The notes: generated by a model not told the origin, from the sequence alone. Shown: positions 19,657 to 28,892, counted from the first letter of the stretch. The stretch is 64,000 nucleotides of DNA from JASGKO01 sp049840595 (GCA_049840595.1 JASGKO010000016.1:1-64000), one strand, 5' to 3'. Made by a program: numbers and translations.

Positions 19657-19697
19657 ACGGTGACTCCCGAGTAAATCGCGGGTCACCGTTTTTGTTT
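19657..19697 (+). terminator. Terminator or attenuator between rpmE and prfA
   Basis: ACGGTGACTCCCG faces CGCGGGTCACCGT around a short AT-rich loop and runs into TTTTGTTTTT. The prfA ATG begins only three bases after the T-run. This could limit prfA expression relative to rpmE. Confidence 0.85.
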
Positions 19698-19699
19698 TT

Positions 19700-20782
19700 A
19701 TGGATTTCGCACCTCTTATCGAAAAAAAGGAAGCGCGGTTTCGCGATCTCGAAGCGGAAATCGCGAATGGGAATATTTTTGGCAATCCGCAGAAGGCCCG
19801 CGAGATCATGCGCGAGCATGCGCGGCTGAAGGAATTGCTGGCGCTCTGGTCCGAGCTGCAGAAAGCGCAGACCGAGCTGACGGAGAACCGGGAACTCGCC
19901 GCTGGGGACGACGAACTGGCGGAAATGGCCCGCGAGGAAATTCCCGCGCTCGAGAAAAAGATCGAAGAGAGCGGGCGCGCGGTCCAGGTGGCATTGCTAC
20001 CGCCCGATCCCAATGAATCGCGCGATTCGATCATGGAAATTCGCGCGGGTGCCGGTGGCAACGAGGCGGCTCTATTTGCGGCGGATCTCTATCGCATGTA
20101 CTGCCGCTATGCCGAAGAGCATAACCTGAAGATTGAGCAGTTGGAAAACAGCCCGAGTGAATTGGGCGGGCTGAAGGAAGTGATTTTCAAAGTGAGCGGC
20201 GAGGGCGTCTTCCAGCAGCTTAAATACGAGAGCGGCGTGCATCGCGTGCAGCGTGTGCCCGCCACCGAGGCCCAGGGACGCATCCATACCAGCACGGCTA
20301 CTGTTGCGGTGTTGCCGGAGGCCGAGGAAGTGGACTTGGAATTGAAGCCCGATGAAATCCGCATCGAAGTCTGCCGCGCCGGTGGTCCCGGTGGCCAGGG
20401 GGTGAATACGACCGACTCCGCGGTGCAGGTGATGCACATCCCGACCGGCACGATCGTGCGTTGCCAGGACGGTCGCAGCCAGCAGAAGAACAAGGAAAAG
20501 GCGCTCACGATTCTCCGCTCCCGCCTGCTCGAAGTGAAGCAGCGCGAAGAGGCGGAGAAGTATGCCGCCCAGCGTAAGAGCCAGGTCGGCAGCGGTGAGC
20601 GCAACGAGCGCATCCGCACCTACAATTTCCCGCAGAACCGGATCACTGATCACCGGATCGAGCTCACGCTCTACAACTTGGACCGTTTCATGGAAGGTAC
20701 GATGGAGGAAATGCTCGGGGCCCTGAAGGCCGACGACATGCAGCAGCGTCTCGCCGAGGCGAGCTTGGAAAACGTGAAGTAA
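19700..20782 (+). CDS. prfA: Peptide chain release factor 1
   Basis: RF1 reads UAA and UAG stop codons and triggers release of the finished peptide. The 360-residue protein is full length. It has an N-terminal helical domain and domain 2 with IMEIRAGAGGNEAALFAADLYRMY. The recognition region is RVQRVPATEAQGRIHTSTATV, with the peptide PAT in the position typical of RF1. The catalytic loop AGGPGGQGVNTTDSAVQ holds the GGQ that PrmC (4992) would methylate. The C-terminus NLDRFMEGTMEEML is typical. Confidence 0.97.
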   Translation: MDFAPLIEKKEARFRDLEAEIANGNIFGNPQKAREIMREHARLKELLALWSELQKAQTELTENRELAAGDDELAEMAREEIPALEKKIEESGRAVQVALLPPDPNESRDSIMEIRAGAGGNEAALFAADLYRMYCRYAEEHNLKIEQLENSPSELGGLKEVIFKVSGEGVFQQLKYESGVHRVQRVPATEAQGRIHTSTATVAVLPEAEEVDLELKPDEIRIEVCRAGGPGGQGVNTTDSAVQVMHIPTGTIVRCQDGRSQQKNKEKALTILRSRLLEVKQREEAEKYAAQRKSQVGSGERNERIRTYNFPQNRITDHRIELTLYNLDRFMEGTMEEMLGALKADDMQQRLAEASLENVK

Positions 20783-20846
20783 GCGCCATTTATCACTCCT
20801 TAGCAGGCTTGCCAGGAAGCAGCCTTATCGCAGACAGTCCCTGATC

Positions 20847-21803
20847 ATGTTTGGCTCCTTTCGTCTCCTTCTAGCCTGCCTGGTTGCGTTAAGCCACTTC
20901 GGGGTAAGCCCGGGGGGCTTTAATTTGGGGCAGTGGTCGGTAATTTCTTTCTACATTCTATCCGGGTATGTGATGGAGAGACAATATCGGAAGATTGCCG
21001 ACGTCCGGCTATTTTATGTTGATCGCTTCTTGCGGATTTATCCGCTTTTCGCAGTGGTATTGGTGATCGGGTGCTTCATCACGCGTCCCGGGCTTTACAC
21101 CATTCTGGCCAATGCCTTGATTGTGCCGCTGGATTATGATGTTTTTACGAAGGCCACGATTGTTCTAGGTCCTACTTGGTCATTAGGGGCGGAAGTTCAA
21201 TTTTACTTGCTGGTGCCTTGGTTGTTTGGCCTTTCTGTGCGTTGGTTGAGAGGTCTTGTGACTGCAAGCATTCTCTTATTCGCAATCTCCCCATTTCTTC
21301 CGCAGAACGCATTCTGGGCCTATACCGCTTTTCCCAGTAGCCTGTTCGCCTTTGTCTCCGGCATGATGATTGCGCGCCGGGATGTGGCGGCACTCAAAGG
21401 ATTTTGGTTCGCCTTTCTTGGGCTGTTCCCGCTGTTTATTTATCCCAAGCTTACACATGGAACCCTTCCTACCGGCATTAACATCAATGTCTGCATCGGG
21501 TATCTAATCGCGCTCCCATCCGTTTGGAAATTGGCGCAATTTTCACCCAAGAACAAAGTGGACGAATTTCTGGGCCTGCTTTGCTATCCGATGTTCCTGG
21601 TTCATTACCTCTTTGTGCTTACGATCTTTAACGATCACCCCGCCTGCAGTAAACTGCTCTTGATAGCCTATTCGTTGGGAGCTTCCCTTTTGCTCACGCT
21701 GGTGATTGAACGGCCTTTGGACCGGTACCGGCATCAAGTGCGCAAGCTATTTTCCGCCGGGCGAAAGGATGTAGAAATGCGAACGACCTCGACCGCATCT
21801 TAG
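20847..21803 (+). CDS. Acyltransferase family 3 membrane protein (OafA/YrhL-like)
   Basis: A multi-pass inner-membrane enzyme that would transfer an acyl group to a sugar or polysaccharide. The 318-residue product has about nine hydrophobic segments. Family marks include LLLACLVALSHFG at the start with the conserved histidine, SFYILSGYVMERQY, DRFLRIYPLF, GPTWSLGAEVQFYLLVPW, and a late FLVHYLFVLTI. No SGNH extension is present. AT content is slightly higher than in its neighbours. The acceptor could be a cell-surface glycan, but that is inference. Confidence 0.83.
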   Translation: MFGSFRLLLACLVALSHFGVSPGGFNLGQWSVISFYILSGYVMERQYRKIADVRLFYVDRFLRIYPLFAVVLVIGCFITRPGLYTILANALIVPLDYDVFTKATIVLGPTWSLGAEVQFYLLVPWLFGLSVRWLRGLVTASILLFAISPFLPQNAFWAYTAFPSSLFAFVSGMMIARRDVAALKGFWFAFLGLFPLFIYPKLTHGTLPTGININVCIGYLIALPSVWKLAQFSPKNKVDEFLGLLCYPMFLVHYLFVLTIFNDHPACSKLLLIAYSLGASLLLTLVIERPLDRYRHQVRKLFSAGRKDVEMRTTSTAS

Positions 21804-21962
21804 GATTTACCAGGGCGCACCTTTGAAATTTCGTTGCCTAACCCGGTCGTGCGTGGGCAGAGTGGATGAAATGAAAGATTCGACGAAGGCGGTTGCGCTT
21901 TCGGTGGGCGGGTCGTTCATTTGAACAGTTGTCTTTCCGCCATTTTTAACCAACGTCTCCCT

Positions 21963-23528
21963 ATGCCGAAGTCCAAGCGTGCCGCCAGTTCCGCGATCAC
22001 CGTTCGCAAGCCCAAGTCCGAGTTGGTGAAAGCGCATAGCCACGCCAGTGCCCCGATCGTGGTGTCCGCCGCCGAGCGGAAACTAAACTTTGGCGGGAAA
22101 TGGAATTACGCACCTGCACCGGAGACGACGAAGGTTACGATCGATGCGCGCTACGATTTGTTCATCGATGGCAAGTTCGTCGTGCCGAAGAGCGGGAAGT
22201 ATTTTCCGAGCATCAATCCGGCGACCGAGAAGAAGCTTGCGGAGATTGCCGTGGCGGGTTCGGAGGACGTCGATGCCGCCGTCGCCGCCGCGCGCAAGGC
22301 TTACACCAAGGTGTGGAGCAAGCTGCCCGGAGCCGAGCGCGGGAAGTATCTCTACCGCATCGCGCGCATTATCCAGGAAAAGGCGCGGGAACTCGCGATC
22401 ATCGAGACGATGGATGGCGGCAAGACGATCAAGGAATCTCGCGACGTGGATCTGCCATTGGTGGCGGCGCATTTTTTCTACTATGCGGGGTGGGCCGACA
22501 AGCTGGAGTATGCGTTACCTGGTCGGAAGCCCGAGCCGCTCGGCGTTTGCGGGCAGATCATTCCATGGAATTTTCCGCTGCTGATGGCGGCATGGAAAAT
22601 CGCTCCGGCGCTCGCGGCAGGCAACACGGTCGTCATCAAGTCGGCCGAGACCACGAGCATCAGTATCCTGCATCTTGCGCGGATTTTTCAGGAAGCGGGC
22701 CTGCCCGATGGGGTGGTGAATATCGTCACCGGAGCCGGGGAAACCGGGGCCGCGCTGGTGAACCACCCGGGTGTGGACAAGATCGCTTTCACCGGTAGCA
22801 CCGAGGTGGGCAAGCTGATTGCCAAGTCTGTGATCGGCACGTCGAAGAAGCTGACCCTCGAACTGGGCGGCAAGGCGGCGAATATTTTGTTCGAGGACGC
22901 GCCACTGGATCAGGCGGTGGAGGGCATTATCTCGGGCATCTATTTTAACCAGGGGCACGTGTGCTGCGCGGGCTCGCGTTTGTTCGTGCAGGAGAGCATC
23001 TACTCGCAGGTCGTGCGCAAGCTGCGCGACCGTATCGCGACGATGCGCGTGGGCGATCCGCTGGACAAGAATACCGACATCGGCGCGATCAACTCCAAGT
23101 CGCAACTGGAGAAGATCGAGGCGCTCGTGCAGAGTGGCATCCGCGAAGGCGCGCAACTCGTGCAGCCGTCGTGCAAGCTGCCAGAGAAAGGCTACTGGTT
23201 CCCGCCGAGCTTTTTCACTGGGGTCACCGGGAGCCATCGGATCGCGCAGGAGGAGATTTTCGGCCCGGTGCTGAGCATCCTCACCTTTCGCACGCCCGAG
23301 GAGGCGATTGAGCGCGCCAACCATACGCCGTACGGCCTGAGCGCCGGGGTGTGGACGGACAAAGGCAGTAAGATTTTCAAGATGGTGAGCAAGCTGCGCG
23401 CGGGTGTGGTGTGGGCGAATACGTATAACAAGTTCGATCCCGCGAGTCCCTTTGGCGGCTACAAGGAAAGCGGCTGGGGCCGCGAAGGCGGGGTGCAAGG
23501 CTTGCTATCGTATCTGAAAGTTGGATAG
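21963..23528 (+). CDS. NAD(P)-dependent aldehyde dehydrogenase
   Basis: An aldehyde dehydrogenase of 521 residues that oxidises an aldehyde to its acid. It has GQIIPWNFPLLMAAWKIAPAL, the nucleotide fold FTGSTEVGKLI, the general base in LELGGKAANI, and the catalytic Cys in GHVCCAGSRLFV. The EEIFGPVLSILTF and PFGGYKESGWGREGG ends are also present. An N-terminal extension of about 55 residues, rich in Ser, Lys and Ala, precedes the catalytic domain. The ATG at 21963 is preferred over 21921. The substrate is not evident. A remnant of a second, different dehydrogenase lies at 37801. Confidence 0.92.
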   Translation: MPKSKRAASSAITVRKPKSELVKAHSHASAPIVVSAAERKLNFGGKWNYAPAPETTKVTIDARYDLFIDGKFVVPKSGKYFPSINPATEKKLAEIAVAGSEDVDAAVAAARKAYTKVWSKLPGAERGKYLYRIARIIQEKARELAIIETMDGGKTIKESRDVDLPLVAAHFFYYAGWADKLEYALPGRKPEPLGVCGQIIPWNFPLLMAAWKIAPALAAGNTVVIKSAETTSISILHLARIFQEAGLPDGVVNIVTGAGETGAALVNHPGVDKIAFTGSTEVGKLIAKSVIGTSKKLTLELGGKAANILFEDAPLDQAVEGIISGIYFNQGHVCCAGSRLFVQESIYSQVVRKLRDRIATMRVGDPLDKNTDIGAINSKSQLEKIEALVQSGIREGAQLVQPSCKLPEKGYWFPPSFFTGVTGSHRIAQEEIFGPVLSILTFRTPEEAIERANHTPYGLSAGVWTDKGSKIFKMVSKLRAGVVWANTYNKFDPASPFGGYKESGWGREGGVQGLLSYLKVG

Positions 23529-23537
23529 CTTACCGCC

Positions 23538-23822
23538 ATGAACCGGATAGCGAAGCCGCATGGATTGACGAATGAGGAATGGCTCAATCTCCAGTGCGCC
23601 GCCTGTGGTTTAAAGGCGTATTTTGGCCGGATTTCGAGAGTCATAAGGTGGCTCTGGTTCGTAGCCGGAGGGTTTCTTCTCTTCGCGCCCTTGCGATTGT
23701 CGATGACTGAACGATGGATGCACGGCGCCATTTACCTGTCCGCGGGAGCATTCTTCCTCGTGCTTGAAATCTACGATTACTTCGCGAAGCGGAGATTGGC
23801 CCGGAAGCTGGGACTGCTTTGA
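23538..23822 (+). CDS. Small membrane protein of unknown function
   Basis: A 94-residue protein starting nine bases after the aldehyde dehydrogenase stop, so probably co-transcribed with it. Two hydrophobic helices are visible (about residues 38-53 and 62-80). The N-terminal half has a CAAC motif (NLQCAACGLKAYFG), a possible metal or redox site. The end is basic (KRRLARKLGLL). I do not recognise the family. Confidence 0.55.
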   Translation: MNRIAKPHGLTNEEWLNLQCAACGLKAYFGRISRVIRWLWFVAGGFLLFAPLRLSMTERWMHGAIYLSAGAFFLVLEIYDYFAKRRLARKLGLL

Positions 23823-23846
23823 CGAGGAACGAAATGGTTGTTCGAG

Positions 23847-24413
23847 TTACTCCCAAAAAATCGCCGGAGAGGCGTTGGGATCGGACTTGAGCGACGGGAG
23901 CGGGGTGTGCGCGGGGTCTTTTTCCGTGATGCCGGTTACCTTCGTTTCGACATAGCGGAAGACGATCAAAGGGGCACGATCAAGCGGAAGCGGCAGCTTG
24001 TCGGGATCGTAGCCGATGAGGTATTGCATGGAGGCCACGGAGAGACTGAGCAGCATGGCGGTGACAAAGACCGAGCCGGAGACGAGGCCGAAGATTCCGC
24101 CCAGTAGACGATCCACGATCGAAAGCTGGACTGATTCAAAGACCTCGGTGTAAGTGTCACGCAGCTTGGAGAGCATCACGCTGGTAAGCAGATAAACCAC
24201 CCAGAAAACCACCAATGCGATGATGGTGACGGAGGTGGACTGAAAATCGCTGATCGCGCGGCTGAAGAGAAACCAATAGCGCAGTGCGACAAAGAGCGCG
24301 ATCACCGATACGAGCATGCGTCCCAAGGCGACAAAAGCTCCGGACTTGAGACCCATCACCGCGCCGAGAATAGCAAGGAGGGCGGCAACCAGGCAGATGG
24401 CAAATTCAATCAT
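23847..24413 (-). CDS. CvpA family membrane protein
   Basis: A 188-residue CvpA-like protein (colicin V production family) with four hydrophobic segments. The hallmark IVDRLLGGIFGLVSGSVFV is at about residues 98-116. The C-terminal tail is hydrophilic and Pro-rich. In other bacteria CvpA proteins affect envelope homeostasis; the exact role is unclear. It starts 18 bases after the stop of the GspE/PilB-like gene on the same strand, so the two are probably one transcript. Confidence 0.75.
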   Translation of the reverse strand: MIEFAICLVAALLAILGAVMGLKSGAFVALGRMLVSVIALFVALRYWFLFSRAISDFQSTSVTIIALVVFWVVYLLTSVMLSKLRDTYTEVFESVQLSIVDRLLGGIFGLVSGSVFVTAMLLSLSVASMQYLIGYDPDKLPLPLDRAPLIVFRYVETKVTGITEKDPAHTPLPSLKSDPNASPAIFWE

Positions 24414-24431
24414 AGGGCGGGTGGTAGGAGG

Positions 24432-26345
24432 CTATGAAGATTGAAGGACTTCCTCGACACTGGTAATGCCGAGCAGGATTTTTTCCGCCCCGTCCTCGCG
24501 GAAGCTGCGGTAGCCGAGACTGCGGGCGATCTCGGTGATTTCGCTTTCGTCGATGCCATTGGTGACGACCTGGCGGAGGCTGTCATCAAAAACAACCATC
24601 TCAAAGATACCGGTGCGACCGAGGTAGCCGGTGCCGTTACATTTTTCGCAGCCCTTGGGATGGTAGATGGTTTCTCCGGCGGGCAGGGCGAGATTGATGT
24701 CGTAAAGCTCCTCCCCGGTGCAGGGGCGGCCTTCGCGGCAGTCGGGGCACAGCACGCGTACGAGGCGCTGGGCGATCATCACGAGGAGCGAGGAAGCGAT
24801 GAGGTGTCGCTCGATCCCCATTTCCTCCAGGCGGATAATGGTGCCGATGGCGTCGCGGGTGTGAAGCGAACTGAAAACCAGGTGCCCGGTGAGCGCGGCG
24901 CGCAATGCAATCTGCGCCGCTTCCACGTCGCGCATCTCGCCGACGAAGATTACGTCGGGGTCCTGGCGGAGCAGGGAGCGCAGGCCGGACTCGTAGGTCA
25001 CTCCCGCCTTGGGATTGACGGGAATCTGTGTCGCCCCCTGCAGCTCGTATTCCACGGGGTCCTCAATCGTCATGATATTCAGCTTCTGTGCATCGAGCTG
25101 GCTGATCGCGGAGTAGAGGGTGGAGGTTTTGCCGGAGCCGGTGGGGCCGGTGGCGAGGATCATGCCGTTGCGGGAATGGATGACGCGCTCGAACTCCTCC
25201 AGCATGGCCTGGGGCATGCCGAGTTCGCGCAGGCTGAGCAACCCTTGGTGATGATCGAGAATACGGATGACCAGCTTTTCACCGAAAATGGAAGTCGCGG
25301 TCGCGACGCGGAAATCGACATCGGAATCCCCGGCGCGCACGCGGAACCGGCCATCCTGAGCCTTGCGTTTCTCCGCCACATCGATCTGGGCCAGCGCCTT
25401 GAGCGCCGTCACGAGTCGCTTGCCCGGCACTTGCTCGAATTTCATGCGCGCGTGCATCACGCCGTCGATGCGGAAACGCACGCCGTAGCCGAGGCCCGTC
25501 GGTTCGATGTGGACATCGCTGGCGCGCTCCAGCAGCGCCTCCTCAAGCACCTCCTGCGCGGTCTCAAGGCCGGAGGCCTCATCCGGATTGCGGATCTGAA
25601 CGGCCTGGCGCTCTTCATCGAGAAACTCAAAGCCCCGCCTTGCCCGTGCGCCAAATTTTTCCCGGCTGCGCTCGCGGTTGGCGACCACCTCGTTGGTATT
25701 TCGCTGGGCCGCGCGTTTGGTCTTCATCTTATCCAAGGTGCGGCTGATAGAATAAAGGCCAAAGCTGATTCCCGGGAGCAAAATGGCGAGGTTGGTCCAC
25801 AGCCGTGGGTCTTTGCGGCGATGGTAAAGATCGCGCTGCATGTAGGCGACGGAGGCAAACCAAATTCCGGCCACGACCGCAAATGCGAGCAGCAGCAAAT
25901 CGAAGTTCAGGCTCGGTTTGTATTCCGGCCATGGATCACGCTGGCTGGGAGCGATGCTGGGCGCTGGGGTGGATGCCGGGAGGGGCGTAGAGGCTTCCGT
26001 GGGCAGCGAGGGAATGATGGGTGTTTCCGTCGCCGTGGGGGTAGGGATAGGCGTGGAGATTGGTGTGGATTTCGGCGTTGGGACGGGGGTTGGATTGGCC
26101 GCCACCCCATCGATGGTGGCCACTTCGCTTAGCGGAAAGGTAGCGGTGCCGTAGGGGAGTTGAATCTGAATGGAATTCTTATCCCGGGCGAGAATGGCCA
26201 CGTCCTTGTAGAACTGGCCACTTTTGAGACGGACCTCCGAGGCAAAAGCCGGGACCGCCGCCAGTGCAATCAAACCAAGGAGGGCAAACCTGTAACAACC
26301 GCGAATCACGCCGGATGATTTGGCGGAATTGGTGCGGAAAGGCAA
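24432..26345 (-). CDS. GspE/PilB-family secretion ATPase with an exported-looking N-terminal domain
   Basis: The C-terminal 400 residues are a type II secretion/type IV pilus assembly ATPase. They carry LLERASDVHIEP and VRFRIDGVMH, Walker A GPTGSGKT (400-407), the Asp box IEDPVEYEL, Walker B DPDVIFVGEMRD (462-473), the His box TGHLVFSSLHTRDA, and a zinc site of CPDC (533-536) with CEKC (566-569). The first 200 residues are atypical. They comprise a signal peptide-like start ending VPAFA-SEVRL (about 36), a small domain with LKSGQFYKDVAIL, a Pro/Thr linker (about 84-135), a hydrophobic helix at 149-168 and a second at 183-201. Normal GspE is a soluble cytoplasmic protein. No other gsp or pil gene is adjacent. 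It is followed by cvpA. Confidence 0.85.
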   Translation of the reverse strand: MPFRTNSAKSSGVIRGCYRFALLGLIALAAVPAFASEVRLKSGQFYKDVAILARDKNSIQIQLPYGTATFPLSEVATIDGVAANPTPVPTPKSTPISTPIPTPTATETPIIPSLPTEASTPLPASTPAPSIAPSQRDPWPEYKPSLNFDLLLLAFAVVAGIWFASVAYMQRDLYHRRKDPRLWTNLAILLPGISFGLYSISRTLDKMKTKRAAQRNTNEVVANRERSREKFGARARRGFEFLDEERQAVQIRNPDEASGLETAQEVLEEALLERASDVHIEPTGLGYGVRFRIDGVMHARMKFEQVPGKRLVTALKALAQIDVAEKRKAQDGRFRVRAGDSDVDFRVATATSIFGEKLVIRILDHHQGLLSLRELGMPQAMLEEFERVIHSRNGMILATGPTGSGKTSTLYSAISQLDAQKLNIMTIEDPVEYELQGATQIPVNPKAGVTYESGLRSLLRQDPDVIFVGEMRDVEAAQIALRAALTGHLVFSSLHTRDAIGTIIRLEEMGIERHLIASSLLVMIAQRLVRVLCPDCREGRPCTGEELYDINLALPAGETIYHPKGCEKCNGTGYLGRTGIFEMVVFDDSLRQVVTNGIDESEITEIARSLGYRSFREDGAEKILLGITSVEEVLQSS

Positions 26346-26488
26346 TAGGATTTCCTTAACTGGAGTAATGATTTGCCGCTTGGTCCGCGGTGAATTCCAG
26401 GACTTCCCCCGGCCATCGGCCCGGGGCCAAGCGGAGCCGGTGGCAGCCAGTGATTTGATCCATCGGCCAAGTCGATCTCTTCGACCGA

Positions 26489-26734
26489 TTACGACAACGG
26501 GACCGCCTCGTCGGGCAGAAGAATCGGGATGCCCGACTCCACAATGTAGAGCAGGGTGCGGCTCTCATTGATCAGCACCGATTCAAGAGGCAGGGCGATC
26601 GAGGCCCCGTTTTGGTAGCGAAGCTGGTTGCTGGCGCGAAGCTGCTCAAACTGAGCGATTTCCTCCGAGGTAACGGGGAGCAAACGTTGGTTCGTGTGCG
26701 GGCAGCGCAGGAGCGTGAGAAGAGGAGCAGGCAT
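26489..26734 (-). CDS. Trm112-like small protein
   Basis: An 81-residue protein resembling the Trm112/UPF0434 family, small zinc-ribbon proteins that partner methyltransferases or other enzymes. It has LLTLLRCPHTNQRLLPV at the N-terminus and VESGIPILLPDEAVPL at the end, the two ends that define the family. Only one cysteine of the usual CxxC pair is kept and the second pair is absent, so zinc binding is doubtful. The start at 26734 is set by the MPAPLLTLLRCP opening. It lies between moeB and the secretion ATPase on the same strand. Confidence 0.7.
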   Translation of the reverse strand: MPAPLLTLLRCPHTNQRLLPVTSEEIAQFEQLRASNQLRYQNGASIALPLESVLINESRTLLYIVESGIPILLPDEAVPLS

Positions 26735-26764
26735 GGATGAATTGCGGGGGAGCAAGTGGTTCAA

Positions 26765-26840
26765 AGGTTTACACGGATGAACACCGATTTGGGAAAACAA
26801 ATCTGCGACAATCTGCGTTAACCTGTGAACCAGTCGGCTC
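26765..26840. repeat. Degenerate ACACGGATG/AATCTGCG intergenic repeat
   Basis: The gap between moeB and the Trm112-like gene holds TACACGGATGAACACCGATT, then AAATCTGCGACAATCTGCG, then a CGGCTCCAGCCG palindrome at about 26828. Similar wording recurs at 51647-51711 and 55342-55372. Confidence 0.5.
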
Positions 26841-26858
26841 CAGCCGCCTTCGCGGCGA

Positions 26859-28052
26859 TTAGTATTTCGGGACGCTCGGGTCCACCTGCTCCGACCAGCC
26901 AAGAATACCGCCCTCAAGATTCGAGAGTTTGGCGAAACCGGCCTCCTGCAGCAGGTGCAGGGCGCGGGCGGAACGGGCTCCTGACTTGCACTGGAGGACG
27001 ATCTCCTCCGCACTGTCGAGCTCGCTCATCCGCGAGGGAAGCTGGCCGAGTGGAATCAATTTGGCTCCCGGAATGTGGCAGATATCCCATTCGTATTGCT
27101 CGCGAACGTCGATGAGCTGAAACTTGTCGCCCCGGTCGAGCTTGGCCTTGAGTTCGGGCGCGGTGATCGTGGGCACGTTGGCCTCCTCTTCGTCCGCGGC
27201 CTGGGCCTGCGGGATGCCGCAGAACTGGTCGTAATCGACGAGATCGGTGATCGTGGGATGATCGCCGCACACCGGGCACTTCGGGTCCTTGCGGAGCTTG
27301 AACTCGCGGAACTTCATCTTGAGCGCGTCGAAGTGCACCAGGCGACCGATTAACGGTTCGCCAATGCCCACGATGAGCTTGATCGCCTCGATTGCCTGCA
27401 TCACGCCGATAATGCCTGGCAGCACGCCCAGCACGCCGCCTTCCGCGCAGCTCGGCACCATGCCGGGTGGAGGCGGCTCGGGGAACATGCAGCGATAGCA
27501 CGGGCCGCCGAGGTGCGGGGCAAAGACGGTGCACTGGCCGTCGAAGCGGAAGATGGAGCCGTAGATGTTCGGCTTTTTCAGGAAGACGCTGATGTCGTTG
27601 GAACAATAGCGGGTCGGAAAGTTGTCGGTGCCGTCGATGATGATGTCATACGGCTCGGCGATCTCACGGGCATTGGCCGAGGTGAAGAAGGCGTCGTAGA
27701 GATCCACCTGCACATTTGGGTTGATCTCGCGGATGCGGTCGCGCGCGCTGTTGAGTTTCTTGCGGCCCACGTCTTTCGTCCCGTGCAGGATCTGGCGTTG
27801 GAGATTCGAAAAATCCACCGTATCGCCATCCACGAGGCCGAGGCGTCCGACGCCAGCGGCGGCAAGATAAAGCGCAATCGGCGAGCCCAGCCCCCCGGTG
27901 CCGATGCAGAGGACGCTGGCCGCTTTCAGGCGTTTCTGGCCCTCCAGCGTGACCTCAGGCATGATGAGATGGCGCGAATAACGGGCGATCTCGTCGTTGC
28001 TGAATTCAATCCGCTCGAGGCGGGCCGGGTCGATGATGCTGCTAATGGCCAT
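26859..28052 (-). CDS. moeB: Adenylyltransferase/sulfurtransferase MoeB-type with rhodanese domain
   Basis: An E1-like enzyme that adenylates the C-terminus of a ubiquitin-like sulfur carrier (MoaD/ThiS type) and, through a fused rhodanese, can supply sulfur. The ThiF domain has the nucleotide loop CIGTGGLGSPIALYLAAAGVG, DFSNLQRQ, and the zinc cysteines CYRCMFPEP and CPVCGDHP. The rhodanese domain from about residue 290 keeps LIDVREQYEWDICHIPGA and the active-site loop LQCKSGARSAR with its cysteine. The 397-residue length matches MoeZ-like fusions. No moaD or thiS gene is adjacent. Confidence 0.9.
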   Translation of the reverse strand: MAISSIIDPARLERIEFSNDEIARYSRHLIMPEVTLEGQKRLKAASVLCIGTGGLGSPIALYLAAAGVGRLGLVDGDTVDFSNLQRQILHGTKDVGRKKLNSARDRIREINPNVQVDLYDAFFTSANAREIAEPYDIIIDGTDNFPTRYCSNDISVFLKKPNIYGSIFRFDGQCTVFAPHLGGPCYRCMFPEPPPPGMVPSCAEGGVLGVLPGIIGVMQAIEAIKLIVGIGEPLIGRLVHFDALKMKFREFKLRKDPKCPVCGDHPTITDLVDYDQFCGIPQAQAADEEEANVPTITAPELKAKLDRGDKFQLIDVREQYEWDICHIPGAKLIPLGQLPSRMSELDSAEEIVLQCKSGARSARALHLLQEAGFAKLSNLEGGILGWSEQVDPSVPKY

Positions 28053-28160
28053 AATGGATAAATGGAAAAGGGTGCGAAGCTAGCACGCGGCTGCGCGGGG
28101 GGCAAGCGTGGTGAAGTGTCATAGGAAATGACCAATGAGGAATGACCAATCGGAAGGAGG

Positions 28161-28183
28161 ATTTTTCACCACGAAGACACGAG
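28161..28183. repeat. CACCACGAAGACACGAG intergenic repeat
   Basis: TTCACCACGAAGACACGAG matches the inverted copies at 48154-48174 and 60044-60075. It sits in the 219-base gap before moeB, which otherwise shows no gene. Confidence 0.55.
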
Positions 28184-28271
28184 GAAAAGGCCATGCGAAA
28201 TACGCTAAACCAGCGAAAGGATTTTCTTTTCGTGTTCTTTCGGGTGTTTTGCTGGTCGAAATAAAATGGTC

Positions 28272-28892
28272 TTAGCTGTTCGTTTTCTTGAGGCTGAAGC
28301 GTCGCGTCATCAGGCGGGCGGTGTCGGTGCCACGCAGGGCGAGGAGCCACTCACTATTGCGCTCGCGGAGCTCTGCCACGTCGAGCATTTGCAAGGTGTG
28401 GATGACCCGGCTGGCGAGCCGATCATTGGGGACCTCCTGCGGGATTTCCGTAAGCGGGATCTGGTGGCGCTCGTGCAGCCGTTCCAGCAGAGCCCAGGCC
28501 GTCTGGCGCTCGTGTCGGCTCAGGAACAGGAGTGCCCGCAGATTTTCCAGGCTCGTCAGGGTGGCGCGGGGCAAGGCCAGTAGCAGATCCATCGCGATTT
28601 CCAGTTTCGTGGACTTGTCCCGCAACCGGCGCTGCGGGCTTAGCTTTCTTTCGAGAAAAACCATCGCGAAAAAGAGCGCTGTAAACAGGATGAAGTGAAC
28701 CGGGAAGGTCACCGGAGCCGTTGCGCCGAAAGGGTTCGTCACAGTCAGCGCCAGCAGCAGCACGGCGTAGAGGCCCCAGTAAACCAGCATCCACAACATG
28801 ACGACGAGGCCGAGCGACCACCCGGCAACCAGCAATACATGCTGGTTGTGCCGGGTAAGGGCGCGTCGAAATACAGCGGGCGCGTCGGGCAT
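28272..28892 (-). CDS. Membrane protein of unknown function
   Basis: A 206-residue protein with two or three N-terminal helices (about residues 19-52 and 63-80). A long basic, probably helical cytoplasmic part follows (PQRRLRDKSTKLEIAMDLLLALP, RERNSEWLLALRG). I do not recognise the family. It is divergently oriented from the cupin gene at 28945, with 52 bp between them. Confidence 0.55.
   Translation of the reverse strand: MPDAPAVFRRALTRHNQHVLLVAGWSLGLVVMLWMLVYWGLYAVLLLALTVTNPFGATAPVTFPVHFILFTALFFAMVFLERKLSPQRRLRDKSTKLEIAMDLLLALPRATLTSLENLRALLFLSRHERQTAWALLERLHERHQIPLTEIPQEVPNDRLASRVIHTLQMLDVAELRERNSEWLLALRGTDTARLMTRRFSLKKTNS

Noticed and set aside
24441..26132. 563-residue open frame on the plus strand
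   Set aside because: It lies wholly antisense to the secretion ATPase, is rich in Gly, Ala, Arg and His, and has no recognisable motif. It is a GC-driven shadow.
26320..26488. Possible extra small gene between the Trm112-like gene and the secretion ATPase
   Set aside because: Open frames on both strands are short and without pattern; nothing supports expression.
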